Positions 22,090 to 35,100 of a stretch of 64,000 nucleotides of DNA are shown here, in pieces. The position numbers were made by a program, and so were the translations under genes. The notes below the pieces were generated by a model, which saw only the letters and a list, made by a program, of their open reading frames with translations, was not told the origin of the DNA and searched no databases. The stretch is from NCBI RefSeq assembly GCF_037975245.1, contig NC_092562.1, positions 27,170,054 through 27,234,053 on the forward strand. The letters run 5' to 3'. The first letter of the stretch is position 1, and each line of letters starts with the position of its first letter. Source of the DNA: Apostichopus japonicus (Eukaryota; Echinodermata; Holothuroidea; Aspidochirotida; Stichopodidae).

Positions 22090-23539
22090 CAGAGACGTAG
22101 CTAAGGCCTGATGATTGGGGGTGAAGAGGCTGAAATTCCACTGGATGGGTTTTGGAGCCAGAAAATTCCGACTGCTGCCTTGTACCCCCTACCCCCCCCC
22201 CCCGCTACTCGTCAACGATACGGTCAGTGTCAGTCAGACACCCCATCTTTCGCGACTGCATTTTCGTTCCTCACTTTTCCGATACATTTGTACCACTGGC
22301 CCTCACTTCACAAACTTATTAATCACTCTGGGTAAGCAAGTAGGCAACTGAGTATAAGTTTTCTGCTTTAAGGCTACATAGACTACTGACTACAAAAGCT
22401 ATGTTAATGTAACAAAGGGGATTTTTTTTTCAACAAATTATATTCGGCGACATAGTGAATTACCGCAAAATACAGTGCTTTTTCTTAGTGCGCTTAATAT
22501 CATTTTCTTTGGGGGAAGCGGGGCTATTTATGACTCACATGAAAAATGTTTCAATTGTTCACTTCATGCCAACTGAGCATTTGGAATGAAGTGAACAATT
22601 AAACATTTTGTAGAAAAATGTTGAGTTGACGAGATACGATGAGCTGTCAATTAAACATTTTGTAGGAAAATGTTTCAATTGCTCAGTAAGAACGAAGTGA
22701 ACAGTTAAACATTTTTCAGAAAAATTGACGATATACTATAAGTTGTCAATTAAACATTTTGCAGAAAATTTTTCAATTGCTCAGATGGAATGAAGTGAAC
22801 AATTGAACATTTTGCAGCAAATGTCCAATTGACGAGATATGATAATTTGTCAATTAAACATTTTGCAGAAAATTTTTCAATTGCTCATATGGAATGAAGT
22901 GAACAATTGAACATTTTGCAGCAAATGTCCAATTGACGAGATATGATAATTTGTCAATTAAACATTTTGCAGAAAATTGTTCAATTACTTAGTTAAAGCA
23001 ATTGAGCAATCCAATATATTTCTGATTTTTGATAAGATTTAATCTTGTTATCTAAACAATTAACTGAAAAATGTCAACTTATGTGGCAACGTTTTTCTTA
23101 TGTTGATGGCACTTTTAAGCTTCCCTAGATTAGCATTGCGTGTTATTACATATAGACAATATATATCCTGAACTTCCTTGCAGCTAGCGAATAGCGTCAA
23201 TCCACCCAATAGCAACATTATTACATACATAAACCGAACGTTGTACAGTAGTTCTACTAGGCCTTTTATATTTAAAGTATTCAAAATCATACAAAGTTTT
23301 GTATGGTATAAGGATCGCGAGATACAATTTCTCTAAGTGGCAAAGAAAAAGTGGTAAATATGACTGATTAAAGGTAAATTTCGACCAAAATTTTTAGGTC
23401 ATTCACAATCACAAGAATGTATGAATAGGCATAGGTAAATTAGAGTGCGACAGTGGGAAATTTTCCAACTATTGTCAGTTTTAACAAGATGGGGGGGGGG
23501 GGGTGAGACACCCCACACACCCCTTTAGCGACGTCCCTG
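22090..23539. mobile_element. Non-autonomous hAT-like element, copy A, perfect 8-bp target duplication
   Basis: It begins CAGAGACGTAGCTAA and ends TTAGCGACGTCCCTG (inverse CAGGGACGTCGCTAA), about 15-bp inverted termini. The flanks are CGCACACC at 22082-22089 and again at 23540-23547, an exact 8-bp duplication as made by hAT transposases. There is no transposase ORF. The interior has poly-C and poly-G tracts near both ends and a repetitive block (about 22550-22990). A second copy lies at 62193-63507 in the same orientation. Confidence 0.88.
22550..22990 (+). repeat. Internal subrepeats of hAT-like copy A
   Basis: Variants of GTGAACAATT, AAACATTTTGCAGAAAAT, TTTCAATTGCTCA and GAATGAAGTGAAC recur several times. 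Units of about 120 bp are nearly identical at about 22780-22860 and 22890-22980. The block also exists in copy B (about 62660-63010), so it is part of the element. Confidence 0.75.
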
Positions 23540-24369
23540 CGCACACCGATATCGTTTATTTAAAACAAATTCTTGCAGCTTACGACCCAAAGTAGACAAT
23601 TCTTAAACAAATTCATTGCATTTATATAAGTCGACCCAGAAGGCTTATGTTCATAGATATCGTTTATCAATGACACTCCCGCGAAAATGTAACGATAACA
23701 GGGGCGTATCCAGGATTTTCTAACCCGGGGGCGCGAATTACTATCTAAGCGGAGCGCCACCATTGGTTGGCGCGCAGCGTACAATAAAATTTCTGGTTTT
23801 GATACCCCCCAGATCACCGGAAATGGCACTTCTCGGGCTTGAAAATGACCAACCAGATGTACACTTTTTGCCTGAGAACCAAGTATTTCCCCATAGTTTT
23901 TTGTCTCCATCCATTACCTTTTTGAAGATTGTCACCAGTCACAAATCGTGTTCGACATCATCGCATGTCCTGTGGATCAATGCTTTTGTAGGTGATTCTA
24001 CGTCGCGGCCCACAATACCCGTCAGCCCCAATTTTCAAGGTTTTTAAGCCCATTATTTGTTCAAATTTTGAATATTCACATTTCTCGTGAATAAACTCAC
24101 TTCTAAACATACCAATAATGTTGCACAAAATTTCATCTATGGACAACCAACATAGAAAAACCTCCTTCAACCCTAACAGACCGGTCAAAATTGCACTTGA
24201 GTAGATGGAAGTATGATCAAGAATGTTGGTCAGGAAATTTTCAAAAATTCAGACACAGTTAATATATAGGTGTACAAATATTAAAACCTCTTATAACGGC
24301 TATTATGAAACTTCGTTGAAGGAAATAAAAAACAGCAGATATTTCCGAAACCGAACGTAGCGTACAAAG

Positions 24370-24402
24370 GCGTAGGAGGCGGGGGGGGGGGGGGGGGGGC
24401 TG
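24370..24402 (+). repeat. Poly-G run
   Basis: A run of about 20 G within the nested repeat region. Similar runs mark the inner edges of the hAT-like copies. Confidence 0.8.
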
Positions 24403-25734
24403 CAGCCCCTATTTCGCCATTACTAATGTAAAAAAAGAGTTTTGACATAATTGGACCTGCATGCTTTTTCTCCATCTACATAAGACATTTCGTTGTTTAC
24501 ATTAGCATTCCCCGGTATACTGCGCAACTTTCACGGACCATACGGTCACGATGGCATGCGATGTCATAACCGATGCTTGCTTATATGATATTGACATTAA
24601 CATGTTGACAGCGCGCGGAGCGCTGGAAAATTGTTGGTTATTTTTTCGGGCAAGTCGTTGCAGCCCCCAAATCAAATTTTGCTCCTACGCCCATGACTAC
24701 ACACCAGGGGCGTCGAAGCCGGTACGACAGGTCCGGCGAACGCCAGACCAATATTCACGGCGCATAAAAAAGAAAAAAGAAAGAAGGACTAAGATTTTAA
24801 AAAATGGCAAAAAATGATGCCATGGCAAATAATGATGACGGCAAGTAGGCTAAATGTGACTACTCTGGCATGGCAGGGGTCTTGTTTTCAAGCTCGGGAA
24901 GTGCCATTTCCTGCAATCTGGGAGGCATTTTTTCAAAATTTTCTCCATTACGCTACGCGCCAACCATGGTGGCGCGTAGCGTAGTTTGACCTATCAAAAG
25001 TCCCCCGATAATTATGATAGATGGCCACACTCTGATCTGCCTTGCACCCCAAATAGCTTTCGACGCGCCTGCACACATAGACAGTTTTGAGGCTGTTCAT
25101 CCTGGAACGCCATTATCATGCTCACTGATATGATGTGATATCTGCTGTTTGCTTTACAAATTCGAACAGGCGCGTAGCGAGGAATTTGCCAAGGGAGGGG
25201 CGAAGCCTGTAGGCAAACTATCTAAGCGTAGCGCCACCATGAGTTGGCGCGAAGCATACAAGGAAATTTTGGCCGAAAATGTCTCCCAGATCGCTGGAAA
25301 TGACACTTCCCAGGCCTTGTAAGTTGCATCTAAGCATTTTTTTTTTGGTGAAAATTCTAGCGATATCATAAAAAAATATGCTCAAGAGGGGGGGGGCGCC
25401 CCTTCCCGAAATACGTCATGTTCCCCGACGACACGGACGAGTTCGAGAGCAGCCACAGTTGGTTTCATAGCACAATTCTACAATAATTTTTAAGGCGTAT
25501 ATATCAAAAAAAAGCGTTATGATAGACCATATATAGCATATATATAGATACATTAGTGAGAGAGGAAAAATTGAAACGTCAAAAATGGAGTTGTCGGTGT
25601 AAGGGGTAGGGTGAGGCGCACGCCCCTTCCGAAATCCATGATCCGTCACTGGCTACCCTGTGCATATTATAGGGATCAGCGCTGTTATGATGTCACTGTT
25701 CCTCTGTCTCGTCCCGGTGTCTTGGCGCTTTTCT

Positions 25735-25885
25735 TTTACTCCCTCCTTTTCTCTCTTTCTTCTTTTTCTTTTCCCTTTCTTCCTCTCCTCCTCCTCTTTT
25801 TCCCCTCTTTTTTCCCTTTTTTCCTCTCTTATTTTCTCTCCTCTCTTTCTTGGGGGCGCGCGCCCCCAACACCCCCCCCCCCACT
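25735..25885 (+). repeat. Polypyrimidine (CT-rich) tract
   Basis: About 115 bp is almost purely C and T on the + strand, followed by a CGCGCGCCCC patch and a C-run. Several overlapping open frames on both strands come from this composition and are not genes. Confidence 0.8.
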
Positions 25886-26464
25886 GGATACGCGCCTGGA
25901 TAATGGACAGATATAATGATCTTCGAGATGCGTTTTGCCAGTTTCACAAGACCCCTTCACAAAAGGGGCGTCGTTTTCTATCCGTTGCATCATATGACCG
26001 TTTAGGAAGCGGAAAAAAACATATATTTCTTGTTGAATGTGAGTTAACGACACCCACCGGCAACCTTGAACACCTTTGCATTTCCTTTTGAAATATAAGT
26101 TAACAACATTTGACAAGAAACGTGTTGACAGTGTTTTATGGCCAAACCTACATTACTTGGGAAGTATTACCAAACAGTACAATATCTACATGTACATGCA
26201 CTTTAATTACTCAGCGACGCTGCTGTTCTATGAAACTTCCTATAGAATGACGTCGCACTTTGGACTGCAAGGACATCGTCAGAGCTAATTTACAGACATT
26301 GTCGTGATCGAGAGCCTAGATATAGTCATATTTTGTCATATTTTGTGAGCATAAGATTGCAGTTATTGTGAAAGCTATGGCATCCGGTAACGATAAGAGA
26401 AATACCAAACACGCCAAAACTAAAGAATTCAACTAGGCCTTCCTTAAAAATCCCCATAGCATAC

Positions 26465-26987
26465 TTGTTAAACAATAAGGATCGTATTTAGACATGTGGG
26501 GCCCCATGGACAACCTTCAGTAGTGGAGGCCCACAGCACCCAAGTGTTCGCCGTCCGAGGAAGGGTGTAAGGGGAGGGGTTCCCCCTCCCCTTTGGAATG
26601 TTTTGATTTAATTAACCGTGCTTAGATGCAAAATGGTGCAGTAATTTGTGATATTTGAAGTAAATTTACGTTCAAGAATTTTCATTACGATATGGAAGCC
26701 TGTTTGCTTCCCCAATTTCCAGTACACAAGTAAATAGGTTGCTATTACCTCTCTCAGTACAAATTAGCAGGTAGCTACCACCCCTACCGTATGCAAATTA
26801 ACAGGTTGCTACAATATCTCTCAATACAAATGAGCAATCATGATCAATCATAACAATAATATTTTGATTGATGATACGTGTCAGCCTACATTTTCCTTAG
26901 ATTTGTTTCATAATATATGTGGAGGCCCCTTGTTGTAGAGGCCCATGGGCAGATGCCCGCGTAGCCCATTCCTAAATCCGGCCCTGT
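26465..26987. mobile_element. Possible degenerate MITE
   Basis: The left side reads GGATCGTATTTAGACATGTGGGGCCCCATGG. The right side reads GCCCATGGGC...CCATTCCTAAATCCGGCCCTG, whose inverse begins CAGGGCCGGATTTAGGAATG. The ends match approximately, with GGGGCCCC/CCATGG elements on both sides. No target duplication was recognised, so the boundaries are approximate. Confidence 0.4.
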
Positions 26988-26999
26988 AAACAGTAGTAA

Positions 27000-29077
27000 C
27001 AATCAAGGCAGGATGAACGAGGGTCAGAGGGGCACGTGCCCTTCCAGTTTTATGCAAACATTTACCGTTTATGCACCGTTAATTAGTATATCTCGATAAA
27101 GTGCTAACTGGTTTTGTTATCGTTACAATGTGGTGTCCATTCTACTCTACCGTACACTGACTCCACATAAAAATAAATACACCTACAGGCTAGGTTAGGC
27201 AACTAATGTTTTGCACAATTTACACGAAGACATGCCGGAAGAGAGAGCAGAAGGCTAATCATGTACATACCCAATGTACTATTGCACTGAGATACTTTTG
27301 AACGATTTACATGATAGTGACTGGTTTCCTGCAGCGGTAAGTAATCTGCCTATTGTGTGTGGTTCAGTCACCGGGAGGTGATTTTCAAACTTTGGATAGG
27401 CCTGGATATGTTGACCGAATTGCTTGCATTTAGTTGTTCTGCGCAGTTAATGAATGTTCACATGTGAAACATTCATATTCGTTACATCAGAAATGGGGAT
27501 AGGCCAACAAGCTTAGGCTAAATCATTACCATACGCAGACATGGAAACACTATTAGCTTGAATTGGGATCCATATAAGTAGCCTAATCCTATCCTACTCC
27601 TAGGGTCTTATACACTTAGATCTACGGTAGCCTTGCCTAAGGTCGTTATGTTTAAAGGCTAGGGCATTTCGCGTAGCCTAAATTAGGTAAAGTGTTGTTT
27701 TGAACTAGTGAGACACAGGCATCAGCAGTGGTATGATTATATCCTACGTCAGTAAGAAAACAAATGGTACTTTCAGAAGAATTTTTAAGAAGCCTATGCA
27801 AAACTGGCAAACTCTTTTGGTCAACTAGACGTAGGCCTAGCCTAAATGGCTATTCTAATTTCAGTTTATGTTCAAATTTATTAACTTAGTTTCCTACAAA
27901 GGATTAGAAATTAGTAAGATAGCATTCATTAAAAACTTGTGCAATAACGGCTTACAGGGTATTCTAAGACAACTCCAAACCTTTCCAATATGTGGCTTCA
28001 AGTTGTTGTAGTGTTTGTGGTGATCATGGTCACTGTCACTTTTTTTGAAATTTTGTACTGCTGCTGTAGGATGTAGCAGGCTCCTTAAACCTAACTTTTT
28101 AATATAACATAATTCCATTGGAAATATATATCAAATTTGACAGTAATATTTGGATGAATATTTTGAGCAGCAAAAATGTATTCAACATTGCTGTTCATGT
28201 AATCAGCCAATTGGGATAATTTCTCTTATTAATTAGTCTTAGCAATTTGCTATGTACAGTCAATACTGTCCTCCCATATCATGCTTCAAAGCACTTGTAA
28301 GAACAGTATGAACTATTCCCAATCTTTTTCAATTGAAACTGCTGATCAATACAAGGGCTTTAAAGCATGACACGAAAGTATACAAGACAACTTGATGAAA
28401 GTAATGATTTAGACCTTCTGATTCTGAAAAATATAGCACTTTGAAATATTTGCACACTTTACTAGGCTATCTGGCTAACTGTTTATCTGGTTAAATCATG
28501 AAATTTCCAAAATGCATGTTAACTGTATTTGTCACATCCCTACTCCCTACATTTACAATATTGATAGTACACTGATATATGCTCACTCATCAATATATTT
28601 GAGTTTTCAGATTAAAGATTTTTTAACAAAGTCCATGTACATAACTTAGTAATATTTAAACCTTCCTATAAGCACTATAGTTTTAAATGCCACTTTCAAA
28701 TGCCAGCTAATAGGACCGGATGATATGTAAACATTTTCTTCAATTCACTTGAAATGTTTGGAAAGAAACATTTCATGACCACCATGAGAAAGTGATCAAC
28801 CAGTTTCAATAGTGAACCTGCATACTTGAAGCTTTAACTTTTAAATGTTGTTTCCTTCAAGTACCAATTTTTTTTCGCATTGAAAAATAATCCTTTTTGA
28901 CAATTTTTTGATTTTCAACCTCTGTTTCTGAGATGCCAAACAGTCAACAGTTCATTCAATTCATCAGAAATGTTCTGTTTTGTGTAGACATAGATAGTCA
29001 CCTGTACACAACATAGTGTTCCGGAGGTTTATGATTGTATGCATAATATATATATCTTCACTTGAATTTCCTCTCAG
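27000..29077. other. Upstream region of gene 2; possible 5' UTR exon and promoter
   Basis: No open coding region is supported. The gene 2 start exon has a splice acceptor before its 5' UTR, so at least one leader exon must lie upstream. GCAGCG|GTAAGT at 27336 is one candidate donor. Sequence around 27480-27850 is rich in AGGCCTA/TAGGC-like words, as around the other candidate promoters in the window. No TATA box is clear. Confidence 0.3.
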
Positions 29078-29182
29078 GTTTTACAAATATATTGTCAGAA
29101 GAAAAGATGACTTACAAAGTGCAGGTCATTACTGTGACTACGTTGCTGCTGTGGCAAACACTCCTCAGTTATGGACAAAGTG
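29078..29182 (+). CDS. Gene 2 exon: end of 5' UTR and signal peptide
   Basis: The acceptor is CCTCTCAG|G. The first ATG of the exon is at 29107 and opens [20 protein letters not shown], then SYGQSG: a short polar N-region, a hydrophobic core and small residues at a likely cleavage site after SYG. The donor is AGTG|GTAATG (phase 1). The bases before ATG are untranslated, with upstream stops. Confidence 0.78.
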
Positions 29183-32100
29183 GTAATGTTGTGTTTGTGT
29201 TGTTGCTTTCACCGAAGTCCACAGTGTTGATGTGTAATAAAGTTTGTAGCAATGCTATGCCTATACTTGTGATATGAAATATACTAAATAGTAAAAGGAA
29301 CAAAACTTTAACCCTTGCATTATCAAAATGTTAAGTTTACTGTAGATTATTTTGATCCGTATAAGACTTTTAATACCAGCTAAAGTGATACTGATGTTAT
29401 TACACTGATCAATGTATGTGCATTGGGTAATGGAAATGCTTTATTTATGCAAAAAATGTGACCTATTTAATTTACAATTCTGAAAATCATGGCTCTACAT
29501 CATGTTCTCTTCAGGGCCTATTTTTCCAATTTGAAACGGTTTCAATTCCCCTTCTCATGCCCTTAATTTATGGTAGCTATGATCTCATGAATGTAATTTA
29601 AGCAGGAAAGAGGAAGTAAAACCTTCATCAATATGTTTAACAGAAATTCAATCCCTCAGATCCAACAACCACGGTGAGGTGTTTGTTATTCAATTACCGG
29701 AAAAAATCAACATCCTGTTTTACATTTTTATATCTTCATGGGTCTGATAGATCACTGTACTGTTTCTACTGTACATTTGTATAAGACCTTCATCATTCAC
29801 ATATATTGCTTGGTACAGTGTACACCTTGACAACATTATATCTGGACTTTAAACATCTGTGTTATCATAAAACTATGTACAGTTAACAAATGCTGTCCTA
29901 TGTATGATTAGGAGAAGAACTTTGATCAAAAGGTATACTATTCTCCTTATATGAATATATATGGGTCTTGTTGCTAGTCTCAATCTTAAGAGGAAGTAAC
30001 TGTATGCTTGCATACAGCAGAGTCTTAGCTTTATTATGCCTGTCTAAATCAAATGTTACAGGCATATTGGTAATTTAAAACAGTTCTTCTTTAAACAGAT
30101 GAAGCTTTAACACTTCCGTGTTAGATATGCTGTTCAAACAATGTTCCGCATTGTTTTAACTGGTGCTACATATTAGTTCGATCTTACCTTTTGGAAACAT
30201 AAGAAAGGAAAATAATGTCCTTATTTATTCTATTTTGCCTAAATGTCTGCTGAAACTGAAGAATTGTACCAACTTTTTTTAATTATGACTGAGAGGGCAA
30301 AAATGGTATGAATGGATGACTTCAGGCATTTAATTTATTTGGATATATTGTAGATCATTAAAATCACTGGACTCAGTCTTGGTTGTATTTTTGTATATAT
30401 ACCTTTTACTCTTTGAGAAATGAACAGCTAGCTGCGGTTAACATATTAAAGTGACATACCTATTTATAGGTCGACCAATATACAAAGACTAGGTCAGTAA
30501 CTCCGATACAATTAACGTTCACAAGACTTAATGTAAATATATAATATATAATGGTGTCAGATTTAACGTTTACATTTTTTTACAAAGTTTGCAAGGGCAA
30601 ATACAGGTATTCAAAGTCAGTGAGGAAAGCCATGTTATTTTTGTAACAATCAAAATCCTAGCTCAATTAAATTTAACACATGTTTTTTTTTTCTGAATAA
30701 CAATACACACCTTTACTGCAGAGGGTTAAGAGAGCATCTACTTCATTAAAAATTGTATTTATATTCAGCCCTAATACAGGGCTTTGGATCCCTATGGAAA
30801 TCATGTAGATTGTTTAGTTGTTTGCCAACTTATTATGTGGTTTTGTTCTTGATTTCTACTGGCAGTAAAAACAGTCCTTATTTTCTACTACAATACAGCA
30901 ATTTCCGCTGGCATTTTAGTCAGTAAATAGCGAGCATTTGGGGAGCTACCACGATGACTAACATTGAATGTTTACATTTGCCATGAAAAAAGTGGATTAC
31001 AAACTACCAAAACGTTTCAAATAAAAATATCTGATTTATCCTAAGCTAAGAATGCTGTTTTTGTTTTAATAAAAATTAAAATTGTCAAACCCTGCTCTCA
31101 TTCTACCAATGCAAGTTACAGGTTTGCAATCACAGCTGTGTAAGGTTTGTATTAAATGTTAGCTCGATGAATACTGGGCACAGCAGGCTACTGTACAGTG
31201 TGAACACTATGTTTTATATTGTCAACGTTTGTAGTATTAACTTCAGAACTATTCAGAACTAGTTTGTATGTTGCTTATTCATTGACAGAGGCAAAGTGAT
31301 CTGTGCGATGGTGATGATGTGTGTGATTGCGTGTGTACGTGTATGTATGTGAGCCCATGTATGTGAACACCATAATTAAACAGAACAGAACTTCATACTT
31401 GGGATGTGTATCGATCCCCAATGGTGTGTGAAATGTACCTATTGAATTAAATTGGTGGAGTCACATTCTGTAAACATTTTAAACACGATAATTGTATTAA
31501 TAATTAAGTTACAATGACCACAAAGGTATGTAGAATGAGTACAAGAACTTTTTTGAAATTCTTGGGATCAAAGGTAATTTGTGGTCAATAGAGGTCGAGT
31601 CTGAAAACCCTAAAAATATTTAAATGAATTTTATGCTAGGAAATTGGATACATGTTAGTGAGTAGAAGGAACCTGTTGAGCTTGGAGAATATATAAGGTC
31701 ATTTGAGGTCAACTATGTAGACCCTTGTAAAATTGATAACTTTAAAATGTATACAGCTTGTATTACTTTACTATTTTGTATTTAGGTCTACATTAGTGAG
31801 TACCATAGTAATTTTGCTTCTTGGGAAGTCAACTGTCATTAGAGAGTATTAGAAGTTAAAGTCTGAAAGCTCTTGAATACACAAATGTCTCAAGTATAGC
31901 ATGAATTAACATGTTAGTTGACTTGGAAATCTACAAACAGCGTGGACCTCGCAGATAAACTTATGAGAGTCATGTTAACACTTAAAACTCTGAACAGCAT
32001 TATAGCTCAATGTTCTTAAAACTTAAATGAGGAAGATATCACTAAGCCACTTGGCCCTCTGGTTTGTAATTCTTGTTACATTTTAATTATTATGGTTGTA

Positions 32101-35100
32101 TTCAGAGCAAAATTGTATTCATGCCATATTATTTATTGGTGTACTATAGTTTCTTTGTGACCCTGACATATTACCTTTTCCCCCAATTATTCCAACACAG
32201 ATGGTAAATATCCTAAGAAATGTGATTGCCTCATGTTATGATACAAAATATTTGTTTTAGTGTAACAAGAGGATGGTAAAAAATGAAATGAAGAAATGTG
32301 ATTGCCTCATGTTATGATATAAAATATTTGTTTTAGTGTAACAAGAGGATGGTAAAAAGTTACAAATGAGAGCATACATCTGTTTCGTTTGCAAGAAGCT
32401 CATTGTATTCTTTTCTTTTTAATGACAGTTAACATGTTATCTTTCTATAGAACCAGTAAAGATGACTTTCCTTGGTGTAAAGCCTTTTCAGTCTCAACAT
32501 AGTAACACACAGTACCAGTGTCACCTTAGTGAACCCAATAATATTGCAGCGAATGCCCAAGTAGAGTCTTTCAGGACTGTTTGGACAAGGAACGATGCTG
32601 ATGAAAATGTAGCTCCACCAGCTCCAGTCTGGAGTGATGGTACTTATAAACATTGGAAGGTAACATTGAATAATAATGGAAATAATAATAATGCCTTTGG
32701 AGTGTTTGGATGTGAAGCTGCATTAGATGGAAGGATCGCTACATCAATCTCAGGGATATTTATGAGATCAAATGGTAAGCTACTCACAGCTGTAGTTATT
32801 GGCCTGTCATACATTATATAATGATATAATAATACTACGTTATCACAGGTGGTATGATAATTATATATGGACGTATTACTGCATCGTGTATAGCATATAT
32901 AGTTACATAATGTGAGCTTAACAAATTTCAAGACTCCTGTTATATTGCATATATTGCATATTTACAAATGTATTCCTGACAAGAACATTGGGGGGGGGGG
33001 TGACAATATTCAAGCTGGGTGGCAGCAGTGGTTGAAGTGATTACGTAAAATATGATATTCAGCATAGTGTAATTAAGGGTAGGCATTGGTACTGCTAATA
33101 AAACAATCCAGACGATTGTTGCACTATACCTTCAACATGGCTTTAATTGCAATGCGGTAATGTGGATGAGCATAATGACCGTGTAAGTTTTAACTTCAGT
33201 ATATAACAAGACGACGTTTGGTTGAAAAGTCAAAGCCAATGATAAAACGTTACATGCTTCTTTGCACAATTTGCATCAACTTTATCTTGGACCCTTTAAT
33301 GAGATTCCATACTTGACACTAGATCCATTGTGGAATCAGCCTGTTAATATCCATGGGAGTGCAAATTGTAAACATCCAGCTAATTTTGTATCATACCATT
33401 AAAACGTTCTTCTAGAGTTTTACTGGATATGGTTACCGTAGCATTAAGTTATTTGAGGCATTTATGTTGACATCAATATAAGAAGTGCAGACAAATATGA
33501 TGGTTACAATATTTTTGTTAAGAGCTTGTTGAATGCTTGATTTAGTATTTAATACAATGTAGTTTTTACACAAGCCAATATAACTCATTGCTTGTCACAA
33601 CGTCCTTGATTTCAGCTGATATTGTACCCAGTGATGAGTTGGCCTCATTAACTGTCAATGCTGGTGAAACAGGTGTAAGCATTGGTATGAAGATCACTAG
33701 ATTGAAGAATGTTGAAGACTTCAGATGGTTGAAGGATAATGTAAGGAACAATGACATTGATGGACAGGATACTTGGCTCATCAGTAGACCAGTTGAGGTA
33801 GATGACGCTGGTGTATATGAGTGTTACATCGACGGTGAGAGGAGTGATGCGAAACAAGGTCTAAAACTGTTGATAGTAAGAGGTTTGTAATGTTGTATTC
33901 CAGATATGAACTGATTAATAGCTACTTAACAAGAATATATGTTTGTTTCAAAGACATTTTTAATCATATTTTGTATTAAAGCTCAACACGATTGTGGTTC
34001 ATGACACCATAGCAATCTCTTGTCGATAAAGTATGATAGTCTATACGGTAATTTGAATATTCATTGTACTCATACTGATTGTCTGGTGCCTTGATTGATG
34101 ATAACTTCAAGTGTGAACTATTTGTGCCAGATAAATCCTTCCTTTCCCCATTATGCAGATCACAGGTGGTGATGCTAGCATCAAGCAACAAGTTCTTTAA
34201 AGCTATACTATCCTTGTATAACATTGCATGTTATATATTGCTGTATCTTTCATATGTGGTAGATTTGGAATGTTTACATAAACTGTTTATCCTCACTTCA
34301 TCACTATTGTAAGGAAGCACATAATGGACATGCATATTGACACCTTATTACACACACTGCCAAACTGTAAACATTTAAAAAGGAGAGTTTTACACACTTG
34401 CTTCCATCTTGCCAAAATATCAAAACAAAACAATTGTATTTTACGATCATGTACTAAATTACAATAGAGTTACATTTCTGCAAAATGTCGTTTTGAATAT
34501 ATGGTTCCTACTTGAGAAAATGTCAAAAGTCTGAAAATTAACATAATTACAGTTTTGATGGGATAATGTATATGTGCAAAAATGTAACAATCTGGAAATA
34601 ACTATTTTGAAAAAATTTTCTAAGTGTATAAGATGACAATAATCTAATAATTGCATTTTTGCGGAGTGTGTAAAATTGCACAAGTATGTAAATTACCGTT
34701 CGGTACACTTGCCAACATCTTGACAACCATCCACAAATCCGAAACTTGTTGCAGACTAACAACTTCTGGTCAAAATGTCCACCAAATTTATTTTGCCATC
34801 TACAGATTTTTTTTCACTTCAATTGCCATGATGACATTAACTACATTTGCCGTGACCAGATGCATATTTAAAATGTCACCACATTTGAATAAAATTGTAC
34901 TTCCACATTATTTGGATGTGGTTGTTACTTCCAGATGCAGAAACTGCCAGCACTTTTATTTAACTACTATTTTAATGGATTACCTTAAACTGGTATTTAA
35001 TTTAAAATAAAGCATCTGCGTATATCTATAGATTTTTGCTTTAAAGCAAAGATTTTTATTCAAGTACTAATTGAAATAATTATGAATTCCTGTTATCTGA

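Larger units (their letters stand above)
23699..25900. mobile_element. Nest of hAT-like MITE fragments
   Basis: The left edge reads CAGGGGCGTATCCAGGATT and the right edge CACTGGATACGCGCCTG, an approximate inverse pair. Inside are further related ends: CAGGCGCGTAGCGAGG at about 25168, GGCGTAGGAGGC at about 24368 against GCTCCTACGCCC at about 24680, and TCTAAGCG[GT]AGCGCCACCAT in both orientations (23740, 25225, inverse near 24950-24985). No clean 8-bp flanking duplication was found for the whole, which fits overlapping or nested insertions and decay. Confidence 0.6.

Noticed and set aside
22550-22990. CRISPR-like array
   Set aside because: The repeats are degenerate, spacing is irregular, there are no unique spacers, and the block is shared by two copies of a eukaryotic transposon.
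23699-25899. A single intact hAT element with 8-bp target duplication
   Set aside because: The outer ends match only roughly, the 8-bp flanks (AACGATAA and GATAATGG) do not match, and extra internal ends indicate nesting.
25693-26116. Arg/Lys/Glu-rich open frames on the minus strand
   Set aside because: They mirror the polypyrimidine tract at 25735-25885 and show no domain.
34651-35010. 119-codon plus-strand open frame in a gene 2 intron
   Set aside because: It sits between Ig2 and EGF 1 exons with unrelated phase and no domain pattern; probably chance.
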